From Thermotogae bacterium (GTDB lineage: Bacteria; Thermotogota; Thermotogae; Petrotogales; Petrotogaceae): a stretch of 64,000 nucleotides of DNA. Both the position numbers and the translations under genes were made by a program. This document shows, in pieces, positions 1-8,218 of this stretch. Under the pieces are notes generated by a model. That model was not told the DNA's origin and ran no database searches. It saw nothing but the letters and a program-made list of their open reading frames with translations. Where the stretch lies: assembly GCA_024233675.1 (NCBI GenBank), contig JACKPH010000001.1, forward strand, positions 434,001-498,000. The letters run 5' to 3'. Position 1 is the first letter of the stretch. Each line of letters starts with the position of its first letter.

Positions 1-807
1 GAGCTGATAAACAAAATTACTTTTTATATATTTAAAATCCTTTATTTTTCTGTCAGTTGTGTAAAGTCCGCAGTAAAATCCGTATTCCGAAACCCTGTAA
101 AGCTCTTTCAGTGCTTTTATAGGATTATTTACATAAGGCATTGTACTTTCGGTAAAAGAAAAATCAAATTTATTATCCGGAGAATTTATTTCCGTAATAT
201 CCCCGAGTCTGAAAACAGCTTTTTCCGATGAATAATAATCTATGGCTTTTATTATACTATATCTGCTTGTATCAAATCCTTCATAATAAACATCACTACC
301 CACGATTTCTTTTATTTCACAGTAATTAGAACCTGTTCCGCATGCCGCATCAAGTATTGATTTAGGTTTTAAAAATTTTATTATTTCCTTTACGGCTTTC
401 ACATGATTTTTACCGTAACCTTTAAAATATTTAGGAAATTTTCTGTCATACTGTATATCATACTGTATAGAAATAGGCTGATTATCAAAATTATTTTCCG
501 GTGCCGGATTTAAAAGTTTATATATTCTGAAAATATCCCCGTCCCTGTAATTAATTATTTCATTAAGTAAAACCGGTTTAGAATAATATTCCGCAAGTTC
601 TTCAAACCTAACGGGATTTTCTCTGATTTTAATATGAGGTTTTTTATTAAATTTTATTATTTTTTTTATTTCCGAAAAATCTTTGCCGGAACTTGTAAAT
701 ATATTAAGAGAAACATCATCATTTTCATTAAACCAATAATAAAAATCATTTATTATTTTTTTTGTATTTTTATCTTCCGAAATATTTGCATCAAGATAAA
801 ATTTCAT
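1..807 (-). CDS. Class I SAM-dependent methyltransferase, partial (runs off the left edge)
   Basis: The reading frame is open from an ATG at 807 to base 1 (269 residues) and has no stop, so the C-terminus lies outside the window. The start is preceded by a strong AGGAGGAG ribosome binding site. Around residues 150-160 is the S-adenosylmethionine-binding motif I, LDAACGTGSNYC, followed by an acidic strand end and a TMPYVNNP stretch typical of the Rossmann methyltransferase core. The first 130 residues are not a domain I recognise; they may recognise the substrate. The substrate is unknown. It sits directly downstream of a tRNA operon terminator, so it probably has its own promoter in the short gap. 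Confidence 0.75.
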   Translation of the reverse strand, partial: MKFYLDANISEDKNTKKIINDFYYWFNENDDVSLNIFTSSGKDFSEIKKIIKFNKKPHIKIRENPVRFEELAEYYSKPVLLNEIINYRDGDIFRIYKLLNPAPENNFDNQPISIQYDIQYDRKFPKYFKGYGKNHVKAVKEIIKFLKPKSILDAACGTGSNYCEIKEIVGSDVYYEGFDTSRYSIIKAIDYYSSEKAVFRLGDITEINSPDNKFDFSFTESTMPYVNNPIKALKELYRVSEYGFYCGLYTTDRKIKDFKYIKSNFVYQL

Positions 808-821
808 ATTTCTCCTCCTAT

Positions 822-851
822 AAAGAAAAAATCCCCAGTATAACTGGGGAT
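822..851 (-). terminator. Rho-independent terminator of the tRNA operon
   Basis: A 9-bp perfect stem (ATCCCCAGT / ACTGGGGAT) with a 3-base loop is followed on the minus strand by a run of six T and then CTTT. It lies just after the last tRNA (Gly) of the leftward operon. Confidence 0.9.
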
Positions 852-857
852 GACGTA

Positions 858-932
858 TGGAGCGAAAGGCGGGATTCGAACCCGTGACCCCTTGCTTGGC
901 AAGCAAGTGCTCTACCACTGAGCTACATTCGC
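858..932 (-). tRNA. tRNA-Gly (GCC)
   Basis: Cloverleaf on the minus strand: acceptor GCGAATG, D-arm with GCTC/GAGC, anticodon stem CTTGC/GCAAG around loop TTGCCAA (anticodon GCC), T-loop TTCGAAT, and an encoded CCA end (858-860). The acceptor has one T-T mismatch. Third gene of the Lys-Leu-Gly operon. Confidence 0.95.
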
Positions 933-938
933 ATTTCC

Positions 939-1022
939 TGGTGCGCAAGGTGGGACTTGAACCCACACGGATTACTCCACTGGTTTCTAAGACCAGCGTG
1001 TCTGCCATTCCACCACTCGCGC
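939..1022 (-). tRNA. tRNA-Leu (UAG)
   Basis: Class II tRNA of 84 nt on the minus strand with a short variable arm. Acceptor GCGCGAG pairs with CTTGCGC. The anticodon stem CTGGT/ACCAG closes loop CTTAGAA (anticodon UAG). Discriminator A and CCA are encoded at 939-942. Confidence 0.95.
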
Positions 1023-1039
1023 TTACACATAAAATAAAA

Positions 1040-1115
1040 TGGTGACCCGTCTGGGATTCGAACCCAGGGCCCTTTGATTAAAAGTCAAATGCTCTACCAG
1101 CTGAGCTAACAGGTC
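1040..1115 (-). tRNA. tRNA-Lys (UUU)
   Basis: 76-nt cloverleaf on the minus strand: acceptor GACCTGT pairs with ACGGGTC, anticodon stem TTTGA/TCAAA around CTTTTAA (anticodon UUU), T-loop TTCGAAT, encoded CCA at 1040-1042. First tRNA after the promoter at 1164-1192. Confidence 0.95.
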
Positions 1116-1163
1116 ACAATCATCTTTCGAAGTCTTTTGATTTATCTCCGATTGACGTTAATT

Positions 1164-1192
1164 ATTATAACTCATCTTTCGCAAAGTGTCAA
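1164..1192 (-). promoter_or_regulatory. Consensus housekeeping-sigma promoter of the Lys-Leu-Gly tRNA operon
   Basis: On the minus strand, -35 TTGACA (1187-1192), a 17-bp spacer and -10 TATAAT (1164-1169) are perfect matches to the consensus. Transcription would start near 1157, about 40 bases before tRNA-Lys. Confidence 0.9.
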
Positions 1193-1221
1193 GTTAACAG
1201 TTATATACGGATTTATTAAAA

Positions 1222-2472
1222 TTATTGTTTATGGTATCCCGGTATAAGACCTTTTGAATCAGTCTTTATTATTATAGGGTTTACAACGTTTTTATCGTTT
1301 TTCTGATAACCTACTATTATAAGACTGTTATCCGATGTATTTTCAAATGAATAAAATCTTTCTTCTGTTGATGTGCCGTATATTCCCTGTGATATATATG
1401 TTCCGTTTTTACCCATTATTCTTATAAAACCGTCGTAATCCGGCCATTTATCTACGGAAAAACCTATGGAATAAATATTCTGATTAATATATTTTATTTC
1501 TGTTATTCTTGAAAGATTCTGAATTGCTTTGGTTTCAAAAAATTCAAAATCAAGTTTTCCGTTTACTTCAAGAGAAGATACTGTTTTAGCTATAAAAGTT
1601 CTCCACGTTGTCTGATCATCCGGAGCAACATATCCTGAAAAGTAGAGATTATAATTTTCATCTATAAAAGCAGAGACAGGATAAACATTGTATATGCTCA
1701 TTCCGTATTCATCTTCAAATATTTTTATTCCGTCTTTTGAATATCTTGCAACAATAGCTTTTGAAAGTTTTTCAGGATTTGAATCAGAATTTCCTATACA
1801 TATATAACCGTCAGAAGCTATCATAAGATCCGAATATTCTTCGTTTCCTTCCCTTCCTGATGTATCGCTCCAGACAATCTGACCCTGTATATTTATTTCT
1901 GATATATAAGCCTGATTTTTGTATTCATTAACCTTATAACCGGCCATAACAAAGCCTTCCTGAATTTTTTTAACAACATTAAATCTTCCCGCAGTATTGT
2001 CAGTTTTTGACCATAATTTTTCACCTGTTTTTGAAGAAACCGAGAGATAATAATTTTTCTTGTCTTTTTCCCCGACAAGAAGTATATAATCATCATAATT
2101 TATAAAATCATAAAATCTTGTATTTCCGGATTCTATAAAAAATTTATTTATTATTTCTCCTGATTTTTCTATGAAATAAATGTGATTTTCACCATTTCTG
2201 TATCCGAGAATCATATATTCATCATCACTGATTTTATGTATTTTCGTAAAAACCATATCCTTTTCATCAAGCACCTTAAAAAAATATGTACCGCTTTCAA
2301 CTTTAAGCGTTTCTTTTGAAGATATATAATCAAGAAAATCAACAGGGTCTTTTTTTAAGGACATAGAATACTCAATATCAGAAGTGTTGTTCTGAATTTT
2401 ATAAAACGTCAGTACGGAAAGACCTGCTATTACTACAAGAAAAAATACCAATATAAAAATTTTTAATTTCAT
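1222..2472 (-). CDS. Membrane-anchored or exported PQQ-like beta-propeller protein
   Basis: 416 residues. Residues 4-24 form one hydrophobic segment (signal anchor or uncleaved signal peptide) and the rest is predicted to lie outside the membrane. The body has repeats of about 45-50 residues of the form 'ILLVG..KDKKNYYLSVSSKTGEKLW', 'FVMAGY', 'GYICIGNSD', 'LIIVGYQ', the pattern of PQQ-like or WD-like propeller blades. No catalytic residues are evident, so a binding or scaffolding role is likely. The start has an AGGTGAT ribosome binding site. It lies 8 bases downstream of rng and is the last gene of the leftward operon. Exact family not recognised. Confidence 0.6.
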   Translation of the reverse strand: MKLKIFILVFFLVVIAGLSVLTFYKIQNNTSDIEYSMSLKKDPVDFLDYISSKETLKVESGTYFFKVLDEKDMVFTKIHKISDDEYMILGYRNGENHIYFIEKSGEIINKFFIESGNTRFYDFINYDDYILLVGEKDKKNYYLSVSSKTGEKLWSKTDNTAGRFNVVKKIQEGFVMAGYKVNEYKNQAYISEINIQGQIVWSDTSGREGNEEYSDLMIASDGYICIGNSDSNPEKLSKAIVARYSKDGIKIFEDEYGMSIYNVYPVSAFIDENYNLYFSGYVAPDDQTTWRTFIAKTVSSLEVNGKLDFEFFETKAIQNLSRITEIKYINQNIYSIGFSVDKWPDYDGFIRIMGKNGTYISQGIYGTSTEERFYSFENTSDNSLIIVGYQKNDKNVVNPIIIKTDSKGLIPGYHKQ

Positions 2473-2480
2473 AAAATCAC

Positions 2481-3905
2481 CTATTTTTTATACCTTATAT
2501 TGTATGAATTAGGATCGTTCCAGTTAAATTCAAATTTTATTTTAACATTATTTTTTTTCTCAATTTCATCTTTTTTCTCAAAAGTTGCATATCCGGAAAG
2601 ATTATGATAAACACTTACCACAACCTCTTTTATGTCATGATCCTTCATTTCTTTAAGAGAATCATCTATATCCTTAATAAGTCTTCCGAAAACGACAGAA
2701 GGGGCAGCTACGCGTCCTGTGCCGTGACATATAGGACAAGGGGTGAAAAGCAGTGAATCTATTGCGGGAGAAGTTCTTTTTCTTGTTACTTCAAGAAGTC
2801 CCAGTTCGGTAAATCCGACAACAGTAATTCTTGCTTTATCTTTTTTTGCCTCTTCTGCTATAACTTCAGTTATTTTTTCATGATGTGATTTTAAATGCAT
2901 ATCTATAAAATCAATTATTACTATACCTGCTATATTTCTTAATCTGAGCTGTCTTGTAATCTCTTTTGCTGCCTGAAGATTTGTTTCAAAAGATGTTTCT
3001 TCTATATTTTTACCTCTTATGTTTCCTGCTGAATCAACATCTATAACAGTCATAGCTTCTGTTCTGTCTATTGTTATTGTACCGCCGTTTCTTAATTCAA
3101 TTTTTCTTGCAAATATATCGTCCATCTGCGAATATATATTCATCTCAAAAAAAGGATCTTTGTTTATTATTTCAACAAAAGGATCGTAATCTGAATTTTT
3201 CAGACAGTATTTTACCTGATTATAAAGCTGTCTGCTGTCTACTGTTATTTTTTTTGTAAATGAATCAACTCTTTCTCTTATTATATAGTCTATAAAATCA
3301 TCTTCAGAATATGCAAGTTTAGGTTTTGAAGCATTTTTATAATCAACAGCTATCTTATGCCATTGTTTTCTTAATTCATTTAGTTCATCAGAAATTGTTT
3401 CTCTGTCAACATTCTGACAGTTCGTTCTGAATATTATTCCTTCTGTATCGTATATAAGATCCTCGGCTATTTCTCTTATTCTTTCACGTTCAGACTGAAC
3501 ATTAAGTTTCCTGGAAATACCTATGCTTCCTTCTCCGTAAGGCATATATACAATATATCTGCCCGGAATATTTATCTGCATTGAAAGTTGCGGACCTTTT
3601 CTTACATTACCGTCCTTTTTTACCTGAACAACTACCATATCCCCTCTTTTATAATCGGAAGGTATACTTATAAGGTCTTTAAATCTCAGAAATCCGTTTT
3701 TCTTCATTCCTATATTTACAAAAAAAGCTTCAAGGCTGGGAACTTCATTTTCTATACGGCCTATAAAAATTTTTCCGGAATTTTTTTCCGTTTCCATATC
3801 TTCAAAAAATATTTCTGATAAAATTTCATTTTCAAGAACGGCTACTCTTATTTCCTCACCGGTTGAACTAAAAACAATATTTTTTTCTATTTTTCCTTCC
3901 TGCAT
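2481..3905 (-). CDS. rng: Ribonuclease G/E family endoribonuclease
   Basis: 474 residues. An in-frame ATG exists 30 codons upstream, but the AAGGGG ribosome binding site 7 bases before 3905 fixes this start. An S1-like RNA-binding domain occupies about residues 35-120 (GKIFIGRIENEVPSLEAFFV, NGFLRF). The RNase E/G catalytic core follows, with the two metal-binding aspartates in TVIDVDSAG and IVIIDFIDM, then the zinc-link CPICHGTG. It cleaves single-stranded AU-rich RNA in 16S rRNA maturation and mRNA decay. It lacks the long C-terminal scaffold of RNase E, so RNase G-type. It follows the HD-GYP gene by 70 bases. Confidence 0.92.
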   Translation of the reverse strand: MQEGKIEKNIVFSSTGEEIRVAVLENEILSEIFFEDMETEKNSGKIFIGRIENEVPSLEAFFVNIGMKKNGFLRFKDLISIPSDYKRGDMVVVQVKKDGNVRKGPQLSMQINIPGRYIVYMPYGEGSIGISRKLNVQSERERIREIAEDLIYDTEGIIFRTNCQNVDRETISDELNELRKQWHKIAVDYKNASKPKLAYSEDDFIDYIIRERVDSFTKKITVDSRQLYNQVKYCLKNSDYDPFVEIINKDPFFEMNIYSQMDDIFARKIELRNGGTITIDRTEAMTVIDVDSAGNIRGKNIEETSFETNLQAAKEITRQLRLRNIAGIVIIDFIDMHLKSHHEKITEVIAEEAKKDKARITVVGFTELGLLEVTRKRTSPAIDSLLFTPCPICHGTGRVAAPSVVFGRLIKDIDDSLKEMKDHDIKEVVVSVYHNLSGYATFEKKDEIEKKNNVKIKFEFNWNDPNSYNIRYKK

Positions 3906-3975
3906 AAAACAACCCCTTTTTAATATATCTATAAAATATTTTATCATAAACGTTTTATTAAATAAAACGGACAGA

Positions 3976-5595
3976 TTAATTCTGTCCGCTTGCATTTTTA
4001 TAAATTTCCTCTATCTCACGATTATATTTTTTGAACAGTTCAAGTATTTTCGGATCAAAATGTTCAGGCTTTGTCTTTATGTCACCGCATGTAATTATAT
4101 CATAGGATTCCTCGTGGGAATAACCTCTTTTATAAGGTCTTTCGCTCCTTAGTGAATCATAAACATCCGCAACAGAAACAATTCTTGCCTCAACCGGTAT
4201 ATCATTTTCTTTAAGTCCGAAGGGATATCCGCTTCCGTCATATTTTTCATGATGATATAAAGCTATATTTTTAGCGGTAAAAAATTCCTGATCATCACCT
4301 AACATATCAGCCGCATATATTGTATGATTCTGCATTTCTTTGTATTCTTCGGGAGTAAGTCCTGAAGGTTTATCAAGAATATTTCTTTTTACAAGAAGCT
4401 TTCCTATATCGTGTAATGGTGTGAAATTTCTTATTTCATCGAGAAGCTTTCCTTTTATTCCTTGTTTTTTAGCTATAAAATGAGCAATTTCGGCAACTCT
4501 TTCAATGTGATTTCCTGTTATGTCATCATATTTTTCAGCTATTACAGAAAGTTTTTTTGAAAAATTTATATAAGAATCCTCAACCTTAGAATATGTTTTT
4601 TCAAGTTCACGGTAAAGATTTTCAAGTTCATCATTTGATGATGTTATTTCTTCATAGGATGCCCCGAGATTTTCAAGAAGTTCTACAAATTCTTTTATAA
4701 CAAGTTCTTCTAAATCCTTTAATTCTTCAAGTCCGTTAAATTTATATTTTTTATATCTCAGAATTTCAGCAAGATTTTCAAAATTTATAGAAGGCAGTGC
4801 TGATATATCCTGGGTATCAATTAATTTAAGCTGGCTTAAAAGAATCTCTACACTTTTTATTGTATCCTCAAATTCATTATTAAAAACAATAAAATCATTA
4901 AAGGTTTTACTTTTTGAAATAATGTTCCACACAACAATAAAAACTGTTATTAAGGTTATTACAATAAAAAGAACTACAGGAAGCGTATAATCTATGCTGT
5001 TTACAAAATAAAAATTAAGATATTTGTCTGTTTTATTAAGATATATCCTGCCGTTAATAATTTTAAAATATTTTATATCTTTTGCCTGTATATTATTTTT
5101 ATATATATCAGAATAAAAAACTTCACCGTTTTCAGATATAAATGATGCATAAGTTCCTTTTACAACATTTTCGCTGAAAAAATCAGGTGACATCTTTTCA
5201 ACTATATAAATATCATTATAAGAAATAACATAATAAATCTGACCGGATATAAAATCAAAAACCTCTTCGGTGTTTTTAACACCGAATAAATTATTTATCT
5301 GTTCATAAAGGCCGGCATCTTCTCTGGAAATATTATCTTTTTTCAGAAGAAAAATATCTTTATCGGTATCTGAACCGTAATGAAGATTACCGTTATTAAA
5401 AGAACTTATTATTAAATTTTTATGTGACCCTATTAAATATTTATAATAATTTTCAGAAGACTCTTTAACCTTTTCGGAAATGTTTTCTATAATAATAATT
5501 CCCGATATCCATAAAAAAATTATCATAAAAAGCAAAAATGTATTTTGCAATGTAAAATTCCTTATAGTTCTTTTGAATAAATCATTAAATTTCAT
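3976..5595 (-). CDS. Membrane HD-GYP domain protein, probable c-di-GMP phosphodiesterase
   Basis: 539 residues. Transmembrane segments at about residues 17-37 and 205-228 enclose an extracellular sensor region of about 165 residues that I cannot assign. A helical linker (about 240-345) leads to an HD-GYP domain (about 350-530). The metal-binding HD is in TPLHDIGKLL, followed by HHEKYDGSGYP, the defining HHE and GYP motifs, and VADVYDSLRSERPYK. HD-GYP proteins of this type hydrolyse c-di-GMP. Start ATG with GGGAGAT ribosome binding site. It sits between a McsA-like gene and rng in a housekeeping operon, an unusual place for a signalling enzyme. The sensed signal is unknown. Confidence 0.88.
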   Translation of the reverse strand: MKFNDLFKRTIRNFTLQNTFLLFMIIFLWISGIIIIENISEKVKESSENYYKYLIGSHKNLIISSFNNGNLHYGSDTDKDIFLLKKDNISREDAGLYEQINNLFGVKNTEEVFDFISGQIYYVISYNDIYIVEKMSPDFFSENVVKGTYASFISENGEVFYSDIYKNNIQAKDIKYFKIINGRIYLNKTDKYLNFYFVNSIDYTLPVVLFIVITLITVFIVVWNIISKSKTFNDFIVFNNEFEDTIKSVEILLSQLKLIDTQDISALPSINFENLAEILRYKKYKFNGLEELKDLEELVIKEFVELLENLGASYEEITSSNDELENLYRELEKTYSKVEDSYINFSKKLSVIAEKYDDITGNHIERVAEIAHFIAKKQGIKGKLLDEIRNFTPLHDIGKLLVKRNILDKPSGLTPEEYKEMQNHTIYAADMLGDDQEFFTAKNIALYHHEKYDGSGYPFGLKENDIPVEARIVSVADVYDSLRSERPYKRGYSHEESYDIITCGDIKTKPEHFDPKILELFKKYNREIEEIYKNASGQN

Positions 5596-5610
5596 ACTTA
5601 TCTCCCGGGC

Positions 5611-6021
5611 TTAAATTTTATTCTGAAGATTTTTCAGTATTTTTTTGATTCTTATTTTCTCTTCTGTATTATTTTCTTCTTCATACATAGCTGCATAATA
5701 TTTTAGCTTTCTTTCCAGAACAGTTTTTTTCATTCTCTCATAAGTAAACTCATCTTTTTCAAAAATTTCCGAAAAATCTTTTACTGAAAGTTCAGTAATT
5801 ATTGATTCGATATCATTTACCATATTGAGATTTTTCATATCCTCATTAACAAACCCGGTTTCATAATTTTTAAAAAAATTATTATAATGACTGACTTTGG
5901 CCATATGATTTTTAAAAATATCATATGCACATTTTTTACAGTAATTTATTTCTTTTTCTATACCAAAAACATATATTTTTTGTTTTAAAAAAGAATCTCC
6001 TGATTTACATAAATCGCACAT
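5611..6021 (-). CDS. McsA-like zinc-finger protein with C-terminal UVR-like helix pair
   Basis: 136 residues. Two CxxC pairs near the N-terminus (CDLC at 2-5, CKKC at 28-31) should bind one zinc, as in McsA. The C-terminal 45 residues are charged helices resembling the UvrB/UvrC interaction motif (KYYAAMYEEENNTEEKIRI). McsA normally activates the arginine kinase McsB and works with ClpC and CtsR. None of these partners is adjacent here. The gene starts 5 bases after the pth stop without a strong ribosome binding site, suggesting translational coupling. The family match is loose. Confidence 0.55.
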   Translation of the reverse strand: MCDLCKSGDSFLKQKIYVFGIEKEINYCKKCAYDIFKNHMAKVSHYNNFFKNYETGFVNEDMKNLNMVNDIESIITELSVKDFSEIFEKDEFTYERMKKTVLERKLKYYAAMYEEENNTEEKIRIKKILKNLQNKI

Positions 6022-6026
6022 AATTT

Positions 6027-6602
6027 TTATAAAAAATTTTTCCCGTTGTATTTATTCATCGCAGATTCAACTCCCATGGAAATTATATCATCAACTGAAT
6101 TACACACCTGATCCAAAACCTTATAAAGATTGTATGTTTCATCATTTGTAAAAGATGACAGAACATAATCCGCCAAATCCATAAATTCAGGTTTTTTATC
6201 TATTCCTATTCTTATTCTCGGAAATTTATCAGAATTAAGTGCACCGATTACTGATTTCATTCCGTTATGTCCGCCGGCTGAACCGTCAGCTCTTATTCTT
6301 ATTTTTCCGAAATCTATAGAAATATCATCGTATATAACTATTATATCATTAATATCTGTTTTTCCGTATTTTCTGAACAATTCCGAAAAAACCTGTCCGC
6401 TAAGATTCATAAATGTTGTAGGTTTTATTAAAACAAGATTTCCGGTTTCATATCCTTCAAAAGTTCTTCCTGAAATTTTCCTAAAATCAGCAATTTTTTT
6501 ATTTATTTCATAATACCTGTCAATAGACAAAAAGCCCACGTTATGTTTTGTAAAAACATAACGTGGACCAGGGTTACCTAATCCCAAGATTATTTTTTTC
6601 AT
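6027..6602 (-). CDS. pth: Peptidyl-tRNA hydrolase
   Basis: 191 residues, full length for bacterial Pth. It frees tRNA from prematurely released peptidyl-tRNA. Signature residues are visible: LGLGNPGPRY (Asn10), the catalytic His20 in TKHNVGF, TFMNLSGQ, the catalytic Asp in DDISIDFGKIRI and GSAGGHNG. The ATG shares one base with the rplY stop (TAATG), so translation is coupled. The 5' coding region contains a 14-bp perfect inverted repeat (see separate entry). Confidence 0.96.
   Translation of the reverse strand: MKKIILGLGNPGPRYVFTKHNVGFLSIDRYYEINKKIADFRKISGRTFEGYETGNLVLIKPTTFMNLSGQVFSELFRKYGKTDINDIIVIYDDISIDFGKIRIRADGSAGGHNGMKSVIGALNSDKFPRIRIGIDKKPEFMDLADYVLSSFTNDETYNLYKVLDQVCNSVDDIISMGVESAMNKYNGKNFL
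6536..6566 (-). repeat. 14-bp perfect inverted repeat inside the start of pth
   Basis: CCACGTTATGTTTT (6536-6549) and its exact complement (6553-6566) flank a 3-base loop. In the pth mRNA this forms a strong hairpin at codons 13-22, which include the catalytic His20. No T-run follows, so it is not a typical terminator. Confidence 0.85.
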
Positions 6603-7204
6603 TATTCTGCTGTTTCTTCCTCTGATTCTTCTTCAGCACTAACATCTTTAACTTTAGGAAGAACCATAGCCAAAGATTCATCTTCGTCAAGAAGAACTTT
6701 TGCTGATTCAGGTAATTTAGAAAGAATTTTTTCAACAGTTAAATGTTCATTTAAAGCTAATTCTGAAACATCAAATTCAATAGATTCAACTATGTCTTTA
6801 GGTAATATTTCAACCGGTATTTCATGATGAACTATTTCAAACATTCCGCCCTGTGTAAGTCCTACAGGAGTACCTACAAATTTAACAGGTAAATTAATTG
6901 TCATTTTATGACCTTTTGCAGGAACATAAAAATCAACATGAATAGGTTTATCTGTTAATTTATGTCTCTGTAATGTTTTTAAGAAAACATTAATTGTTTT
7001 TCCGTCATCAAGTTTTAATTCAATAACTGATGTTTCGGAAATTTTGTTTAAAAGAATTTCAAAATCTCTTACTGAAAAAGCTACGTGAACATTTTCAAAA
7101 CCTGGTCCGTAAACTTCTCCCGGTATAAAATTTTCGCTTCTTAATGCAACTGCTTTTTTCTTTAAATCTCTCTTGACTACTTCAAGAACATGTGTTCCAG
7201 CCAT
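6602..7204 (-). CDS. rplY: Ribosomal protein bL25, long TL5/CTC form
   Basis: 200 residues. It binds 5S rRNA. The N-terminal half (about 1-95) is the L25 beta-barrel; the C-terminal TL5 domain (about 96-180) carries VKFVGTPVGLTQGG and PVEILPKDI, and an acidic tail (SAEEESEEETAE) ends the protein. An ATG lies two codons upstream at 7210, but it is one base from the AGGAGG. The ATG at 7204 has proper 7-base spacing and is preferred. The rplY-pth pair is a common bacterial arrangement. Confidence 0.94.
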   Translation of the reverse strand: MAGTHVLEVVKRDLKKKAVALRSENFIPGEVYGPGFENVHVAFSVRDFEILLNKISETSVIELKLDDGKTINVFLKTLQRHKLTDKPIHVDFYVPAKGHKMTINLPVKFVGTPVGLTQGGMFEIVHHEIPVEILPKDIVESIEFDVSELALNEHLTVEKILSKLPESAKVLLDEDESLAMVLPKVKDVSAEEESEEETAE

Positions 7205-7240
7205 CGTCATACCTCCTGTTTTTTATTTTACCGTTAACTT

Positions 7241-8194
7241 TTATCTGAAAAGTATACTAACGGATAGATTTTTTCTTATTCTTACAACAGCTTCGCCGAA
7301 AAGCGGAGCTACTGATAACACTTCAAATTTATCGGGCAATTCCTTATGATATATTGTGTCTGTAACGATTACTTTTTCAATCTGTGAATTTTGAAGTCTT
7401 TCTTTTGCTTCTTTGGAAAGAATTCCGTGTGTTGCACATGCTGTAACACTCTTCGCACCATTCTGAATAAGTGCATCGGCAGCACCTACGAGAGATCCGC
7501 CTGTATCAATTATATCATCAAAGAGTATACATTTTTTATCTTTTACATCACCTATAACATTTACTATTTCAGCTATATTATCCTTAGGTCTTCTTTTATC
7601 TAAAATAGCCAAAGGAGTGGATATTTTTTCGGCAAATTTTCTCGCTCTCTTAACTCCGCCCACATCAGGAGAAACTACTACAATTTCATCAGGATTAATT
7701 TTTTCGGTTTCTGTAAAATAATTTGCAAAAACCGGGAAACTCCAAAGATTATCAACCGGAATATCAAAAAATCCCTGTATCTGAGTAGCGTGAAGATCAA
7801 TAGTAGCAACTCTGTCTGCACCGGCTGTAGTAAGTATATTTGCAACAAGCTTTGCAGAAATAGGATCTCTTCCCCTTGCTTTTCTGTCCTGTCTTGCATA
7901 ACCGTAATACGGTATGATAACCGAAATTGAACCAGCAGATGCTCTTTTTAGTGCATCTATCATTATTAAAAGTTCCATAAGGTTGTCATTAACAGGATCT
8001 GATGTTGACTGTATTATGTAAACATCGTATCCTCTTACGGTTTCATTTATTTTTACATTTATTTCTCCGTCTGCAAATCTCTGTACTTCGCAGTCACCCA
8101 ACCTTGTTCCGATGTATTCCACGATTTTCTGTGCAAGAGGTAAATTAGAATTTCCGGTAAAAACCTTCATTTCTGATTGCCCGACAATTGACAT
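7241..8194 (-). CDS. prs: Ribose-phosphate pyrophosphokinase (PRPP synthetase)
   Basis: 317 residues, normal length. It makes PRPP from ribose 5-phosphate and ATP for nucleotide, histidine and NAD synthesis. Seen: IIPYYGYARQDRKARGRDPIS (catalytic flexible loop and ATP site), VATIDLHATQIQGFFDIP (divalent-cation binding) and the PRPP-binding loop DDIIDTGGS. Class I type. Start ATG with GAAGGGAGAG. It lies 24 bases after glmU, the classic glmU-prs-rplY-pth gene order. Confidence 0.97.
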   Translation of the reverse strand: MSIVGQSEMKVFTGNSNLPLAQKIVEYIGTRLGDCEVQRFADGEINVKINETVRGYDVYIIQSTSDPVNDNLMELLIMIDALKRASAGSISVIIPYYGYARQDRKARGRDPISAKLVANILTTAGADRVATIDLHATQIQGFFDIPVDNLWSFPVFANYFTETEKINPDEIVVVSPDVGGVKRARKFAEKISTPLAILDKRRPKDNIAEIVNVIGDVKDKKCILFDDIIDTGGSLVGAADALIQNGAKSVTACATHGILSKEAKERLQNSQIEKVIVTDTIYHKELPDKFEVLSVAPLFGEAVVRIRKNLSVSILFR

Positions 8195-8218
8195 TTTTTT
8201 ACTCTCCCTTCGCTATTT

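Noticed and set aside
857..1045. 62-codon frame with MERKAGFEPVTPCLA
   Set aside because: A spurious ORF across the three tRNA genes, a known artefact of tRNA operons.
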